Part shown: piece after piece, positions 55,905-64,000 of the stretch
Layout of the letters: each line of letters starts with the position of its first letter
Numbering within the stretch: the first letter of the stretch is position 1
NCBI RefSeq assembly: GCF_001458775.1
Contig: NZ_CZPZ01000031.1
Location: forward strand, 124,001 to 188,000
DNA length: 64,000 nt
Direction: 5' to 3'
Origin: Candidatus Nitrospira nitrificans
GTDB taxonomy: Bacteria; Nitrospirota; Nitrospiria; Nitrospirales; Nitrospiraceae
Program-made: the position numbers and the translations under genes
Notes under the pieces: model-generated
Told to the model about the DNA's origin: nothing
Databases searched by the model: none
The model's input: only the letters and a program-made list of their open reading frames with translations

Positions 55905-56792
55905 ATGCGCGCAGGAGAGCCTTATCCGCCTCTGCTTCCCTGGAAAGGGGAGAGTAGTGGGAAAACAGGATTGCCGCACTTCCTCGGCTTGTGTGTCGCC
56001 ATCTCCATGCTGGCTGGTTGTGCCTTTTTTTCGCCAACGCACGAACAGCCGCTCAAACGAGTCACAGCCGAAGAACTGACCGAACTGTTGCGCCATCGTG
56101 AAGCGGCCATCCAATCCATGAAGGGATTGTTCAGCGCGAAAGTGCGGGGTGGGCTTATTCCGATTGCCTCACGAATCGAGGGCACGGTCTATTACCGTCG
56201 TCCGAACGCGTTGCGGTTGAGAGGGTTTACCTCGCTCGGAAATGAGCTGTTCGACTTCATCCAAGCCGATGATCAGTACAAGCTCCGCTTGCCGTTCGAG
56301 GGAAAGATTTATAGCGGGTACCAGTCCGACATGAAAGAAGCGGGGAAGCTGGCTCGATTCTCTCAGTTGAGTGTATGGGCTGTCGGCGGTGTCTTGGGGA
56401 CGAACTCCGTTGCCGGAGATGAAACGGCTACGGTCGTGGAAGAGAGAAATCGATATCGTCTCGATGTCTATGCGCCGGCAACCGGAGGAACTGGCCCATC
56501 GCGTTCGCCGATCCGCCGCCTATGGTTTGACCGCCGATTGTTCGTCGTGCAAGAAGAGTGGCTTGGGTCGAGTGGGGAGGTGGAGGCAACGATTCAGTAT
56601 GACGACTTTAGACCGCTCGAGGAGGCGGGGAGCATTCCAACACAGGCCGTAGTTGATCCGGATGTTCGGCTATTCCGCCCGTTCAAGATTTCTCTCGAAG
56701 ATGGTCGTGGGCAAGGCACAGTGCATATCATTTTCCACGAGATGCATCACAATCAAACCATACGGGTGGAAGACATGGGTCAGATCTCATGA
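55905..56792 (+). CDS. LolB/DUF4292-like lipoprotein
   Basis: The protein has about 295 aa from the ATG at 55905; ATGs at 55866, 55875 and 55887 and a TTG at 55971 are alternatives, and no ribosome binding site decides. The lipobox SMLAGC marks the mature N-terminus. The rest (AIQSMKGLFSAKVRGGLIPIASRIEGTVYYRRPNALRLRGF, then FDFIQADDQYKLRLPF) matches the LolB/DUF4292 type, which binds lipoproteins or lipids. The tsaB gene starts 7 nt after its stop. Confidence 0.82.
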   Translation: MRAGEPYPPLLPWKGESSGKTGLPHFLGLCVAISMLAGCAFFSPTHEQPLKRVTAEELTELLRHREAAIQSMKGLFSAKVRGGLIPIASRIEGTVYYRRPNALRLRGFTSLGNELFDFIQADDQYKLRLPFEGKIYSGYQSDMKEAGKLARFSQLSVWAVGGVLGTNSVAGDETATVVEERNRYRLDVYAPATGGTGPSRSPIRRLWFDRRLFVVQEEWLGSSGEVEATIQYDDFRPLEEAGSIPTQAVVDPDVRLFRPFKISLEDGRGQGTVHIIFHEMHHNQTIRVEDMGQIS

Positions 56793-56799
56793 ATCGGCA

Positions 56800-57591
56800 A
56801 TGAAAGTCCTCGCGGTGGAAACGGCTACGACGTGGCAGAGTGTCGCGATTCTGGAGGACGACCGTATCCTCGCCACGCATGAGCAAGAGGCTGGTGGTGT
56901 TCAAGGGTCTCTCCTCTTGCCGGCCATCGATCGACTATTCACTCAAGCCGGATTACAGCTGGGTGATCTCGATGGCCTTGCCTGTTCGATTGGGCCTGGT
57001 TCATTTACCGGCATTCGGGTAGGGATTGCAACATGCTTAGGACTTCGGGCGGCCACTGGTCTCCCGCTCGCGCTGGTGCCGACCCTGGAAGCCATGGCGA
57101 GGAGTCTTGAAGCGGCACTCGTTCCGGTCTGCCCGCTGTTGGTCAGTCGTCGTGGGGAAGTGTATTGGGCGATTTTCCGCCGGGCCGGGGATGGGCGATT
57201 AGATCGTATGGTCGATGAACAGGTTGGAACTCCGGAAGCCTTCGCGCGGAGTCTTACTGAACCCACGGTGATATTCGGTGACGGCTGGTCCTCGATGGAA
57301 TCGGAGATTCGAGCGGCATTGCCTGCATCAGTCCCCGTGACGGTGGGACCACGGGATGTCTTCAAGCCATCGGCTCTTCATGTCGCGTGTATGGGGCTGG
57401 AACGTCTTCGCCGCGGTGAAATTGCCGGAAAACTGGTTCTGCCGCTGTATGTCCAGCGGACCGAGGCGGAAATCCAATACGAACGGTCAGGAGGGGTGTC
57501 ACCCGTTGCGAGGCGCCGGCAGCGGGTGGAAACCAAGGTTGCCGAGCGATTGGCTCGGGGGCGCCGACGGTCGCGTCTGGGGGAGCCGTGA
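56800..57591 (+). CDS. tsaB: tRNA t6A modification protein TsaB
   Basis: The protein has 263 aa from the ATG at 56800. VLAVETATTWQSVAIL, ACSIGPGSFTGIRVGIATCLGLRAATG and the later SRRGEVYWAIF fit TsaB, which scaffolds TsaD in adding threonylcarbamoyl to A37 of tRNA. The C-terminal ~35 residues are Arg-rich and unusual. rimI follows closely. Confidence 0.94.
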   Translation: MKVLAVETATTWQSVAILEDDRILATHEQEAGGVQGSLLLPAIDRLFTQAGLQLGDLDGLACSIGPGSFTGIRVGIATCLGLRAATGLPLALVPTLEAMARSLEAALVPVCPLLVSRRGEVYWAIFRRAGDGRLDRMVDEQVGTPEAFARSLTEPTVIFGDGWSSMESEIRAALPASVPVTVGPRDVFKPSALHVACMGLERLRRGEIAGKLVLPLYVQRTEAEIQYERSGGVSPVARRRQRVETKVAERLARGRRRSRLGEP

Positions 57592-57599
57592 GGAAGAAC

Positions 57600-58142
57600 A
57601 TGGTGATGTCCGAGTTTCAAATTGTCCCCGCGACACCGGATATGTTACCGGACATCCTCGCTCTGGAAGAGGCTTGCTTCTCATCCCCTTGGACGCGCAA
57701 AATGCTGGAGGCCGAGTTGACGAACAACCAGTTCGCGCATTTCCTTGTTGCGAGAAAACGAGAGGTGTCTGTCCTACCGGCCGAACCCATGATTATCGGG
57801 TACCATTGCTTCTGGATTGTCTTTGAAGAGTTGCGATTGATGAATCTGGCGGTGCGAGAGTCGACGCGGAGGAGAGGGGTCGGAGGAGCGTTGGTTACCG
57901 AAGCACTTCGCCTGGGAGTAGAACACGCGGCGACTCGGGCGGTCCTTGAAGTCAGAGCCTCGAACAATCCGGCGCGTTCCCTCTATACTCGTATCGGTTT
58001 TGTGCAGATCGGGTGTCGCCCTCGCTACTATACGAATCCCATCGAAGACGCCTTGTTGATGGAACTGCATCCGCTCGCGCTCTTGAGCGGCCGGCGGCAG
58101 GATGCCATAGGAGGTGGATCGGCTTCAACAGACTCACTTTAA
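57600..58142 (+). CDS. rimI: Ribosomal protein S18 alanine N-acetyltransferase RimI
   Basis: The protein has 180 aa from the ATG at 57600 (AGGA 5 nt upstream); GTG at 57588 and ATG at 57606 are alternatives. The GNAT motif VRESTRRRGVGGALVTEALRLG binds acetyl-CoA, and LEVRASNNPARSLYTRIGFVQIGCRPRYYTNPIEDALLMEL matches RimI. The tsaB-rimI order is common. The C-terminal ~25 residues extend past the family end. Confidence 0.93.
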   Translation: MVMSEFQIVPATPDMLPDILALEEACFSSPWTRKMLEAELTNNQFAHFLVARKREVSVLPAEPMIIGYHCFWIVFEELRLMNLAVRESTRRRGVGGALVTEALRLGVEHAATRAVLEVRASNNPARSLYTRIGFVQIGCRPRYYTNPIEDALLMELHPLALLSGRRQDAIGGGSASTDSL

Positions 58143-58157
58143 CCAGGAGGTGTCGTT

Positions 58158-58397
58158 ATGTTGACGGAAGATGCGATTATCGAACAGCTTCGCCACTCCA
58201 ACACCGAATTCCGGGAGCTCGAAGCGTCCCACCATCGCCTGGACATTGAACTGAACGAGCTGCAGAAGCGCCATGTCTTGACCCCTTCGGAAGAAATCGA
58301 GAAAAAGCGGATGCAAAAGGAAAAATTGGCGAAGAAAGACAAGCTTGCAGAACTGATTCGTCTCTACCGCGAGCACAGGCTCGAGCCGGCGCGGTAG
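58158..58397 (+). CDS. DUF465 (YdcH-like) protein
   Basis: The protein has 79 aa behind AGGAGG. The sequence MLTEDAIIEQLRHSNTEFRELEASHHRLDIELNELQKRHVLTPSEEIEKKRMQKEKLAKKDKL is the usual DUF465 helix-turn-helix-like coiled coil. Function is unknown. It may be part of the tsaB-rimI-tatC run. Confidence 0.92.
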   Translation: MLTEDAIIEQLRHSNTEFRELEASHHRLDIELNELQKRHVLTPSEEIEKKRMQKEKLAKKDKLAELIRLYREHRLEPAR

Positions 58398-58442
58398 CAG
58401 GCTGATCGGCCACCGATTCTGCAGGCGGCTGAATCTGTCGAT

Positions 58443-59219
58443 ATGGAACAGGCCATCCATCCGCTTGCCGCCCACATCCAAGCCGTCAAGCGACGACTGC
58501 TCATCATCGGTGCGACGGTCTTGGGCGCGTTGCTGCTGACCTTCTCGTTTTCCGCCGAAATGGTGGCGTGGCTCAACCGACCCTTTTCAAACCAACTGGC
58601 GTTTTATGGCCCAACGGAGGCGCTGTTCGCGTCGATCAAGGTGTCGCTGTTGGCCGCCCTCCTCCTCAGTTTGCCGGTCATTTTCTATCAGTGTTGGAAG
58701 TTCATCGAGCCGGCGCTGTTACCGAAAGAGCAGCGTTGGGCGATCCCGCTGTTCGTGGTGGCCGGAGGGCTGTTCGCGTTGGGGCTGGTCTTCTGCAATG
58801 TGGTGATTTTGCCGCTCGTGATCGATCTGTTCGTGAGTTTTGGACTCGATCGTGATATCACTCCGCAGCTGAGTGTCGGCACCTACATTGATTTCAACGT
58901 GAAATTCCTGCTCATCTTCGGTTGTGCCTTTGAATTGCCGCTGGCGATGACGCTGGCGGCAATGACCGGGATGGCGTCGGCGCATACGTTCGCGCGCTAC
59001 CGTAAACATGCCATTTTAATATGTCTCATCGTCTCCGCCGTCGTCACTCCGGATGCCACGCTCTTTACCATGCTTCTGATGGCGGTGCCCTTGATGGTGC
59101 TGTATGAGATCGGGATTCTCGGCGCCCGGCTATTCGGACGAAAACCGGACTCGGGAGGGATCGATTTGCCGCTTGACCCGGATCTGCCGATCAACACCGC
59201 GGGAACGAGGGTACGATGA
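58443..59219 (+). CDS. tatC: Twin-arginine translocase subunit TatC
   Basis: The protein has 258 aa with six predicted membrane helices. LNRPF, FYGPTEALFASIKVSLLAALLLSLPVIFYQCWKFIEPALLPKEQR and FNVKFLLIFGCAFELPL are family signatures. It binds the twin-arginine signal of folded exported proteins. No tatA or tatB gene is adjacent. The next gene overlaps by ATGA. Confidence 0.95.
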   Translation: MEQAIHPLAAHIQAVKRRLLIIGATVLGALLLTFSFSAEMVAWLNRPFSNQLAFYGPTEALFASIKVSLLAALLLSLPVIFYQCWKFIEPALLPKEQRWAIPLFVVAGGLFALGLVFCNVVILPLVIDLFVSFGLDRDITPQLSVGTYIDFNVKFLLIFGCAFELPLAMTLAAMTGMASAHTFARYRKHAILICLIVSAVVTPDATLFTMLLMAVPLMVLYEIGILGARLFGRKPDSGGIDLPLDPDLPINTAGTRVR

Positions 59220-60289
59220 GACAGGGAGAGACCCGGCGGATACGGGCCATCATGTCCGCGATGCTGGTCTGCGGTGGTCTTCTCGGTACGGCCGGTGCGG
59301 AAAGCCCCGAGACGCTCGATCCGCTGCCGGTATCAGAACCGTCGACGACACCGGGATATTCGGAACAAGCCGCAGCCAGCGTACAGGCCCTGGTGATAGG
59401 CGGCAATGGAGTTCTCTATGCCGGATCCTTCGGGCATGGGATTTTTCGCACCGTGGACCAAGGCGCGACATGGGCTCCCGTAGGCGGTGGCATCACCGAT
59501 CCTTTTATCTTGAGTTTGGCCTCGGCGAAAGACGGAGCGGTCTATGCCGGTACGTTTCGTGGTGGCGTGTTTCGTTCGCGCGATAAGGGAAACAGCTGGC
59601 AGCCCGTCAATGCCGGGCTCAAACGGCTTGAAGTCAAAGCCTTACTGGCGGTAAACCACGAACTGTTTGCCGGTACCGGGGATGGCGTGTATCGCCTGGC
59701 CGGCTCCGAGGATCATTGGACACCCGTGACCTCGGGGTTGGATGATATTCTGGTCCACGCACTCGTTCGTTCAGCTGATGGAACCTTATTCGCCGGGACG
59801 TCCGGTCAAGGCATCTTTCGGTTGAGCCCTCGCTCTACCGGCTGGGTTCGTATGCGGCATGGGCTGAAGGATCACGAGGGAATGATCGAAAATTTCATTC
59901 GTGTTCTTGCCATCGATCAGGATCAAAGTATTTTGGCCGGCACGTTCGACGGCGGAGTCTTTCGGAGCGTCGACGGCGGACTTACGTGGCGACCGATCAG
60001 TCGAGCGCTCCCTAACGATTCTATCAGGGGCATTGTATTCAGTGATCAAGGCGTAGTCGTGGCAACCGGGAACGGGATTTTTAGGACGGTGGACAAGGGC
60101 AAGCAATGGATTCCGGTCAATAAGGGACTCACGAACCTTGCCGTGCAAGTGTTGATCGGGTCGGGTGACAAAGGGCTCTACGCGGGGACGAGCTCAGGGG
60201 TATTTCGCAGCGACGACGGCCTCAGCTGGACGGCCGTCAACCAGGGGTTGGAGGCGGGAATGGCACCTCCTCCGTTTCTCTTTCGCTAA
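59216..60289 (+). CDS. Exported Ycf48-like beta-propeller protein
   Basis: The protein has 357 aa. A signal peptide (ends about AGA) precedes seven repeats of ~40 residues, each like LYAGSFGHGIFRTVDQGATWAPVGGGI. These BNR/Asp-box-type repeats form a propeller, as in Ycf48 and sialidase-like proteins. It overlaps tatC by 4 nt and may be a binding or assembly factor in the periplasm. Confidence 0.85.
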   Translation: MRQGETRRIRAIMSAMLVCGGLLGTAGAESPETLDPLPVSEPSTTPGYSEQAAASVQALVIGGNGVLYAGSFGHGIFRTVDQGATWAPVGGGITDPFILSLASAKDGAVYAGTFRGGVFRSRDKGNSWQPVNAGLKRLEVKALLAVNHELFAGTGDGVYRLAGSEDHWTPVTSGLDDILVHALVRSADGTLFAGTSGQGIFRLSPRSTGWVRMRHGLKDHEGMIENFIRVLAIDQDQSILAGTFDGGVFRSVDGGLTWRPISRALPNDSIRGIVFSDQGVVVATGNGIFRTVDKGKQWIPVNKGLTNLAVQVLIGSGDKGLYAGTSSGVFRSDDGLSWTAVNQGLEAGMAPPPFLFR

Positions 60290-60308
60290 CTTAGAAAGGA
60301 CGTATGTA

Positions 60309-60821
60309 ATGGCTGATATCGGCGCGAAGACACAGGCAACGATAGCCGTGACAAGTAAAGGGCAATCCGTGGGAGAAATCGTCCTTCGGTTTTTCCCCGA
60401 TGTGGCGCCCGGTCACGTCAATAACTTTGTGAAGCTCTCCAAAGATGGGTTTTACAATGGGACGACGTTTCACCGTGTCATTCCCGGGTTCATGATTCAA
60501 GGAGGAGATCCGAACAGTAAGAATTCCGACCGTTCGTCCCATGGAATGGGTGGACCGGGTCATAAAGTAAAGGCGGAGTTCAACAGTACGCCACACAAGC
60601 GAGGTATCGTCTCGATGGCCCGCGCGAATGATCCAGATAGCGCCGGCTCGCAGTTCTTTATTTGCGTCGCTGACGCCAATTTCCTCGATTGGCAATACAC
60701 GGCATTCGGCGAGGTGGTGAGCGGAATGGATGTGGCCGATAAGATCGTCAACATGAAGCGTGACGGGCGGGACAATCCTCTGGAGCGAGCCGAGATGACC
60801 GTCACGATCAGCGAAGGATGA
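60309..60821 (+). CDS. Peptidyl-prolyl cis-trans isomerase (cyclophilin)
   Basis: The protein has 170 aa from the ATG at 60309 behind AAAGGA. FHRVIPGFMIQGGDP, GIVSMARANDPDSAGSQFFI and the FGEVVSGMDVADKI segment are the cyclophilin active site. There is no signal peptide, so it folds proteins in the cytoplasm. Confidence 0.94.
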   Translation: MADIGAKTQATIAVTSKGQSVGEIVLRFFPDVAPGHVNNFVKLSKDGFYNGTTFHRVIPGFMIQGGDPNSKNSDRSSHGMGGPGHKVKAEFNSTPHKRGIVSMARANDPDSAGSQFFICVADANFLDWQYTAFGEVVSGMDVADKIVNMKRDGRDNPLERAEMTVTISEG

Positions 60822-60854
60822 ACGGGAAGACGTACCGAGAAAGAAAGAAGAAGG

Positions 60855-61589
60855 ATGATCCGAACCATCGTTTCACGTTTCATGTTTCACGTTTCATGGG
60901 GCGCACTTGTGTGCGCGATACTGGCCGGTTGTGCCGCGCCTCATGTGCCATCGCGAATTATTTACGAGGATCCGGTCAACTTCGTGCGGTTGGAAGAGGA
61001 TTCCGAAGTGCTTGCGGAATGGCCACCGAGCCACCATGCCCATCCGTTCACGATCGAGCCGGATAGATTGCGGATGATTTTGTCGGGATTGAAGGTGCAG
61101 GAGCATTGGATTGCGCTGCAGCGGTGGATGCGAGGGGAGTCTCCCTTGGTTCCGGCCTTCACGGATGAGGAATTGACTCTCCTGTCTGTGCGGATATCGG
61201 AGGCGCTGGCTGAGGCGAAAGCCAACGAGCGAGTGACCTTTTATTTGAGCCAGCCGCAGACCTTCGCCCGGCGAATTATCACGACGGGCGGATTCTACAT
61301 TCATGGGACGGAGTTGCACATCATTCTGGGGAATTGGAGAATCATTTACGGTATTCCGGCCTATGGGATGATCTATGATCGGCGGTATCCTATGCGGCCG
61401 ACGGCTGCGAAAGGGTTTGACCTGATGTTTGAGCCAGTGCATGCAGTTGTTCCGACGAAGAGCAGCCTGCTGGACCAGATTTTAGCCAATGCGAAGGACG
61501 AACTCATCGTCGATCTGACCAAGCTCAATCCGCCTGATCCGGAGATTTCCCTCATGAGGCCATGTGTGAATCATGAGTTTCTGTGCTAG
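60855..61589 (+). CDS. Lipoprotein of unknown function
   Basis: The protein has 244 aa. The lipobox ILAGC puts lipidation near Cys 26. The signal peptide is built on a 14-bp direct repeat (60871-60898). The mature part (RIIYEDPVNFVRLEEDSEVLAEWPPSHHAHPFTIEPDRLRMIL; YLSQPQTFARRIITTGGFYIHGTELHIILGNW) does not match a family I know. An alternative ATG is at 60882. Confidence 0.78.
   Translation: MIRTIVSRFMFHVSWGALVCAILAGCAAPHVPSRIIYEDPVNFVRLEEDSEVLAEWPPSHHAHPFTIEPDRLRMILSGLKVQEHWIALQRWMRGESPLVPAFTDEELTLLSVRISEALAEAKANERVTFYLSQPQTFARRIITTGGFYIHGTELHIILGNWRIIYGIPAYGMIYDRRYPMRPTAAKGFDLMFEPVHAVVPTKSSLLDQILANAKDELIVDLTKLNPPDPEISLMRPCVNHEFLC
60871..60898. repeat. 14-bp tandem duplication in the signal-peptide region
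   Basis: GTTTCACGTTTCAT occurs twice in direct succession. The unit length is not a multiple of three, so a gain or loss would shift the lipoprotein frame. Confidence 0.7.
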
Positions 61590-61680
61590 CAACCGAGCCT
61601 GGCACGGTTCACGTCTCGATGTGATGCGGGAGTGTTTGCCGGAAGACTGGAAAAACGAAGAGAAGCGTTTTATCGACTAG

Positions 61681-62676
61681 CTATGCCCGCAGATACATTT
61701 TGGGTACTTCCATCAGCGCTTCGACGATGGACTGCCAGCCGAGTTTGCTTTGGCCTTCAATGCGATCGCAAAAGCGGATGGGTAATTCATCGACATCCGC
61801 GCCCAGTTGCACAGCCCGCCAGGCCAGCTCTACTTGAAAGATGTACCCTTTTGCTTGGACGGTGGCGAGGTTCATCCGTGCCAGGAGCTCGCGGCGATAG
61901 CAGCGGAATCCTCCTGTCCAATCGTGGATGGTCGAGCCCAGGAAGAGGCTGACATAGGTATTCCCGCAGCGGGATATGAAACGACGGCGGGCATTCCAGT
62001 TTTCGGTCCCACCCCCGGGCACGTAGCGGCTTCCGATCACCAGGTCGGCCGTGTGGCAGCGGTGCACCAAGCGGGGCAGATCCCAGGGCGCATGACTGAA
62101 GTCACAATCCATTTCAATGATGAGATGGTAATTCCGCTGCAGCGCCCACGCAAATCCTGCGAGATAGGCTGGCCCAAGTCCTTCTTTGTTTGGCCGGTGC
62201 AGGACGTGCACATGCCCATACCGACAACTGAGCTGATCGGCTAACTCTCCGGTCCCATCCGGGGAGTTGTCATCAACGACCACGATATCAGCGACGAGAT
62301 ATCGGCTGATCGCCCGAACAAGCGCCTCAAGATTGGCGCGTTCATTGTAAGTTGGGAGGACGATGACAATCGATCGTTTGAACTCGAATGGTGAGGTGGG
62401 GATGAGTGGTGTACCTGGCGCCGCTTGGGAATATTCTCGAGGCCGGCTTTCAGTAGACTCAGGTGGGCTGATGGCAATGCGCGCGCTGTTAGCGCCATGG
62501 GCAATCAGCTCCTCAGCGAGTTCAAAGTTCGGGACGGCGTAGGCCTCATTTGTGCCCAGCTTCCGGAGAGGCGTTGCCCCGTCATCCTTGCCGATGTGAT
62601 GGAAGGATATGAACGGCATGGGATCTTTATCGAGCGGTGGAGCGATGGATGGGCTACCGGGCATGGAATTGTTCAA
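61681..62676 (-). CDS. Family 2 glycosyltransferase (polyprenol-phosphate mannosyltransferase-like)
   Basis: The protein has 331 aa. The catalytic part begins near residue 100 (VIVLPTYNERANLEALV, VVDDNSPDGTGEL), with EMDCDFSHAPWDLPRLV and DWTGGFRCYRRELL. This fits dolichol/polyprenol-phosphate mannose synthases. The first ~95 residues are an extra, low-complexity N-terminus with no membrane helix. It is a cytoplasmic-face enzyme. Confidence 0.88.
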   Translation of the reverse strand: MNNSMPGSPSIAPPLDKDPMPFISFHHIGKDDGATPLRKLGTNEAYAVPNFELAEELIAHGANSARIAISPPESTESRPREYSQAAPGTPLIPTSPFEFKRSIVIVLPTYNERANLEALVRAISRYLVADIVVVDDNSPDGTGELADQLSCRYGHVHVLHRPNKEGLGPAYLAGFAWALQRNYHLIIEMDCDFSHAPWDLPRLVHRCHTADLVIGSRYVPGGGTENWNARRRFISRCGNTYVSLFLGSTIHDWTGGFRCYRRELLARMNLATVQAKGYIFQVELAWRAVQLGADVDELPIRFCDRIEGQSKLGWQSIVEALMEVPKMYLRA

Positions 62677-62888
62677 TGAATTGTTCGCCTAGGGCATGGC
62701 CCAGCAGGGTGGAGGTTGATCTGTCTGCATACGAAAGATGTGAGGAATATGTCAGATGCGCGGATCTAAATAGGATACGTGAGACGACAGAGCACTCTCC
62801 TTGTTGAAATCGGCGGTATTCTAGTCGACAGCGGAGAGGTGTGCAAGCAAAGATTCAGTCGATCATGTCGGTGCGTTGCCTGCGCGTT

Positions 62889-62918
62889 TTGACAGTGCGG
62901 GAACGGCTATGCTAAAGT
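62889..62918 (+). promoter_or_regulatory. Candidate promoter of the FAD oxidoreductase gene
   Basis: TTGACA (62889-62894) and TAAAGT (62913-62918) are 18 nt apart, about 57 nt before the ATG at 62975. The -10 match is weak. Confidence 0.35.
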
Positions 62919-62974
62919 CCGCGATCCGTTGATATTGCAGGATTTTCTATCACTTAACTCTTAAGGAACACTGT

Positions 62975-64000
62975 ATGAGCGGGACACAGACGCAAGTGAT
63001 TATTGTGGCAGGAGCAGGACCGGCAGGGATGGCTGTCGCCAGCGCGCTCTCGAAAGCCGGCCACGAAATCATTATTCTCAATCGCGATATCAAATTCGGT
63101 GGATTGGCTGAATACGGGATCTTTCCCTCTAAGCTGAAACTCCGTGGCGGGCTCAAGAAACAGTACTGGGAACTTCTTCAGCAGAAGAACGTCCATTATT
63201 TCGGAAATGTCTCCATCGGGAACGGAAAAGACCTCACGGTCGAAGATGTGCGAGGGCTGGGTGCGAATGCGGTAGTTTTCACGATCGGTGCGCAGGGAAC
63301 CAAGGCCATCGGTGTCGAGGGGGACTCAGCTCAGGGCGTGTTTCATGCCAAAGATGTGGTCTATCACTTCAATCGTTTACCCGGCTTCGGCGACCGTCCA
63401 TTTGAAATGGGAAAACATGTTGCAGTAATTGGGGCGGGCGATGTGATGGTGGATATTGCCCACTGGTTGATCCGCTACAAGAAAGTTGAAAGGGTCACGG
63501 CCATCGTCAGGCGGGGACCCGTGGAACGTAAGTACAATCCAAAAGAGATTCGCAGTATCTGTGCCAACATGGATCTCGATGGGATCAAAACTGAGTTTGA
63601 ACGCATCAAGGATCGCCTTGCTAAGGTCGGCCAGAATCCCGATGAGGTCTTGAAGGCATTCACGGACGAATTTACAAAATGTGAGTCGAAGGTATCCGAG
63701 ACAAAGATGGGGTTCCGTTTCCTTGCGTCGCCGAAGCGTATCCTGGTTGACAGCCAGAATCGGGTGCGTGGACTTGAAATGGAAGATAACCGGCTTGACC
63801 CGAAGGGTGAGGATACCGTCGCGGCTGGATTGAAGCAGTATTATGAATTTCCCTGTGATTCTGTCGTGTTTGCGGTTGGCGACAAGGTGGATGAAACCGT
63901 CGGGCTGCCCTATAAGAACGGCATGTTTACCACGAACCCGACCAAGACCGGGAATGACCCCGATGATGCGCTCTTTCAAGCCTATGACGAATCAGAAGGC
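62975..64000 (+). CDS. FAD-dependent NAD(P)H oxidoreductase (FprA-like), 3' end outside window
   Basis: 342 codons are visible from the ATG at 62975 behind AAGGAA to the window edge. The N-terminal FAD motif VAGAGPAGMAVASALSKAG and a second dinucleotide motif VAVIGAGDVMVDIAHWLIRY (~residues 149-168) fit adrenodoxin reductase-type ferredoxin-NADP reductases or glutamate synthase small subunits. VVFAVGDKVDE is the usual late FAD-contacting segment. The C-terminus is missing, so the exact type is open. Confidence 0.88.
   Translation, partial: MSGTQTQVIIVAGAGPAGMAVASALSKAGHEIIILNRDIKFGGLAEYGIFPSKLKLRGGLKKQYWELLQQKNVHYFGNVSIGNGKDLTVEDVRGLGANAVVFTIGAQGTKAIGVEGDSAQGVFHAKDVVYHFNRLPGFGDRPFEMGKHVAVIGAGDVMVDIAHWLIRYKKVERVTAIVRRGPVERKYNPKEIRSICANMDLDGIKTEFERIKDRLAKVGQNPDEVLKAFTDEFTKCESKVSETKMGFRFLASPKRILVDSQNRVRGLEMEDNRLDPKGEDTVAAGLKQYYEFPCDSVVFAVGDKVDETVGLPYKNGMFTTNPTKTGNDPDDALFQAYDESEG

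Overview
The window looks like chromosome of a Nitrospira-type bacterium (phylum Nitrospirota), though no rRNA or marker gene here proves it. The signs are a copper nitrite reductase followed by an exported truncated haemoglobin and a c-type cytochrome, several small secreted c-type cytochromes, HD-GYP and HDOD signalling proteins, a DUF507 pair, the Si-specific transhydrogenase, and GC-rich coding sequence throughout apart from one island. No rRNA, tRNA, CRISPR array, integrase or complete insertion sequence was recognised.

Layout. 1-3.4 kb: exported proteins, a PP2C phosphatase and an RNase H-fold nuclease on the minus strand. 3.4-6.3 kb: a plus-strand run with a cyclophilin-fold protein, two DUF507 proteins, a TPR lipoprotein, a bacterioferritin comigratory peroxiredoxin and an exported protein. 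6.3-8.5 kb: decayed accessory DNA, with a multiply frameshifted type I restriction hsdR relic, a ComEC-like metallo-beta-lactamase gene broken by one missing base, and a scrap of an HD-GYP gene. 9.0-13.1 kb: two tandem HD-GYP paralogues of identical length and an atypical sigma-54 activator. 13.3-17.4 kb: nirK, truncated haemoglobin, cytochrome c, then queG and a Cys-rich exported protein. 17.5-28.6 kb: an orphan DGQHR (DndB-like) protein, thiE, bioD, a short-chain dehydrogenase, putA, an Mrp ATPase, a Rieske protein and lipA.

28.7-36.2 kb is an accessory island. It holds four toxin-antitoxin loci in different states of decay: an antitoxin with a nonsense codon plus a frameshifted ParE-like toxin, an intact HigB/XRE pair behind a perfect palindrome, a HigBA pair with a frameshifted toxin, and a lone CopG-type antitoxin. 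They flank a LuxR regulator and a visibly AT-richer cassette of three secreted proteins of unknown family. This cassette is the best candidate in the window for something undescribed; a 107-bp inverted-repeat element lies just downstream of it.

36.2-64 kb is mostly core: a methyltransferase and phosphoglucomutase, a large AsmA protein, an M24 peptidase, archease overlapping rtcB (RNA repair), a transhydrogenase with an HDOD protein, a cupin, a second cytochrome c, transketolase, TauE with an Rrf2 regulator, radA, a LolB-like lipoprotein, tsaB-rimI, DUF465, tatC, a Ycf48-like propeller, cyclophilin, a glycosyltransferase, and the 5' part of an FAD oxidoreductase. Two copies of an intergenic palindromic element (26776-26905 and 45583-45804) share their terminal sequences. 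Many neighbouring genes overlap by ATGA, which suggests compact operons.
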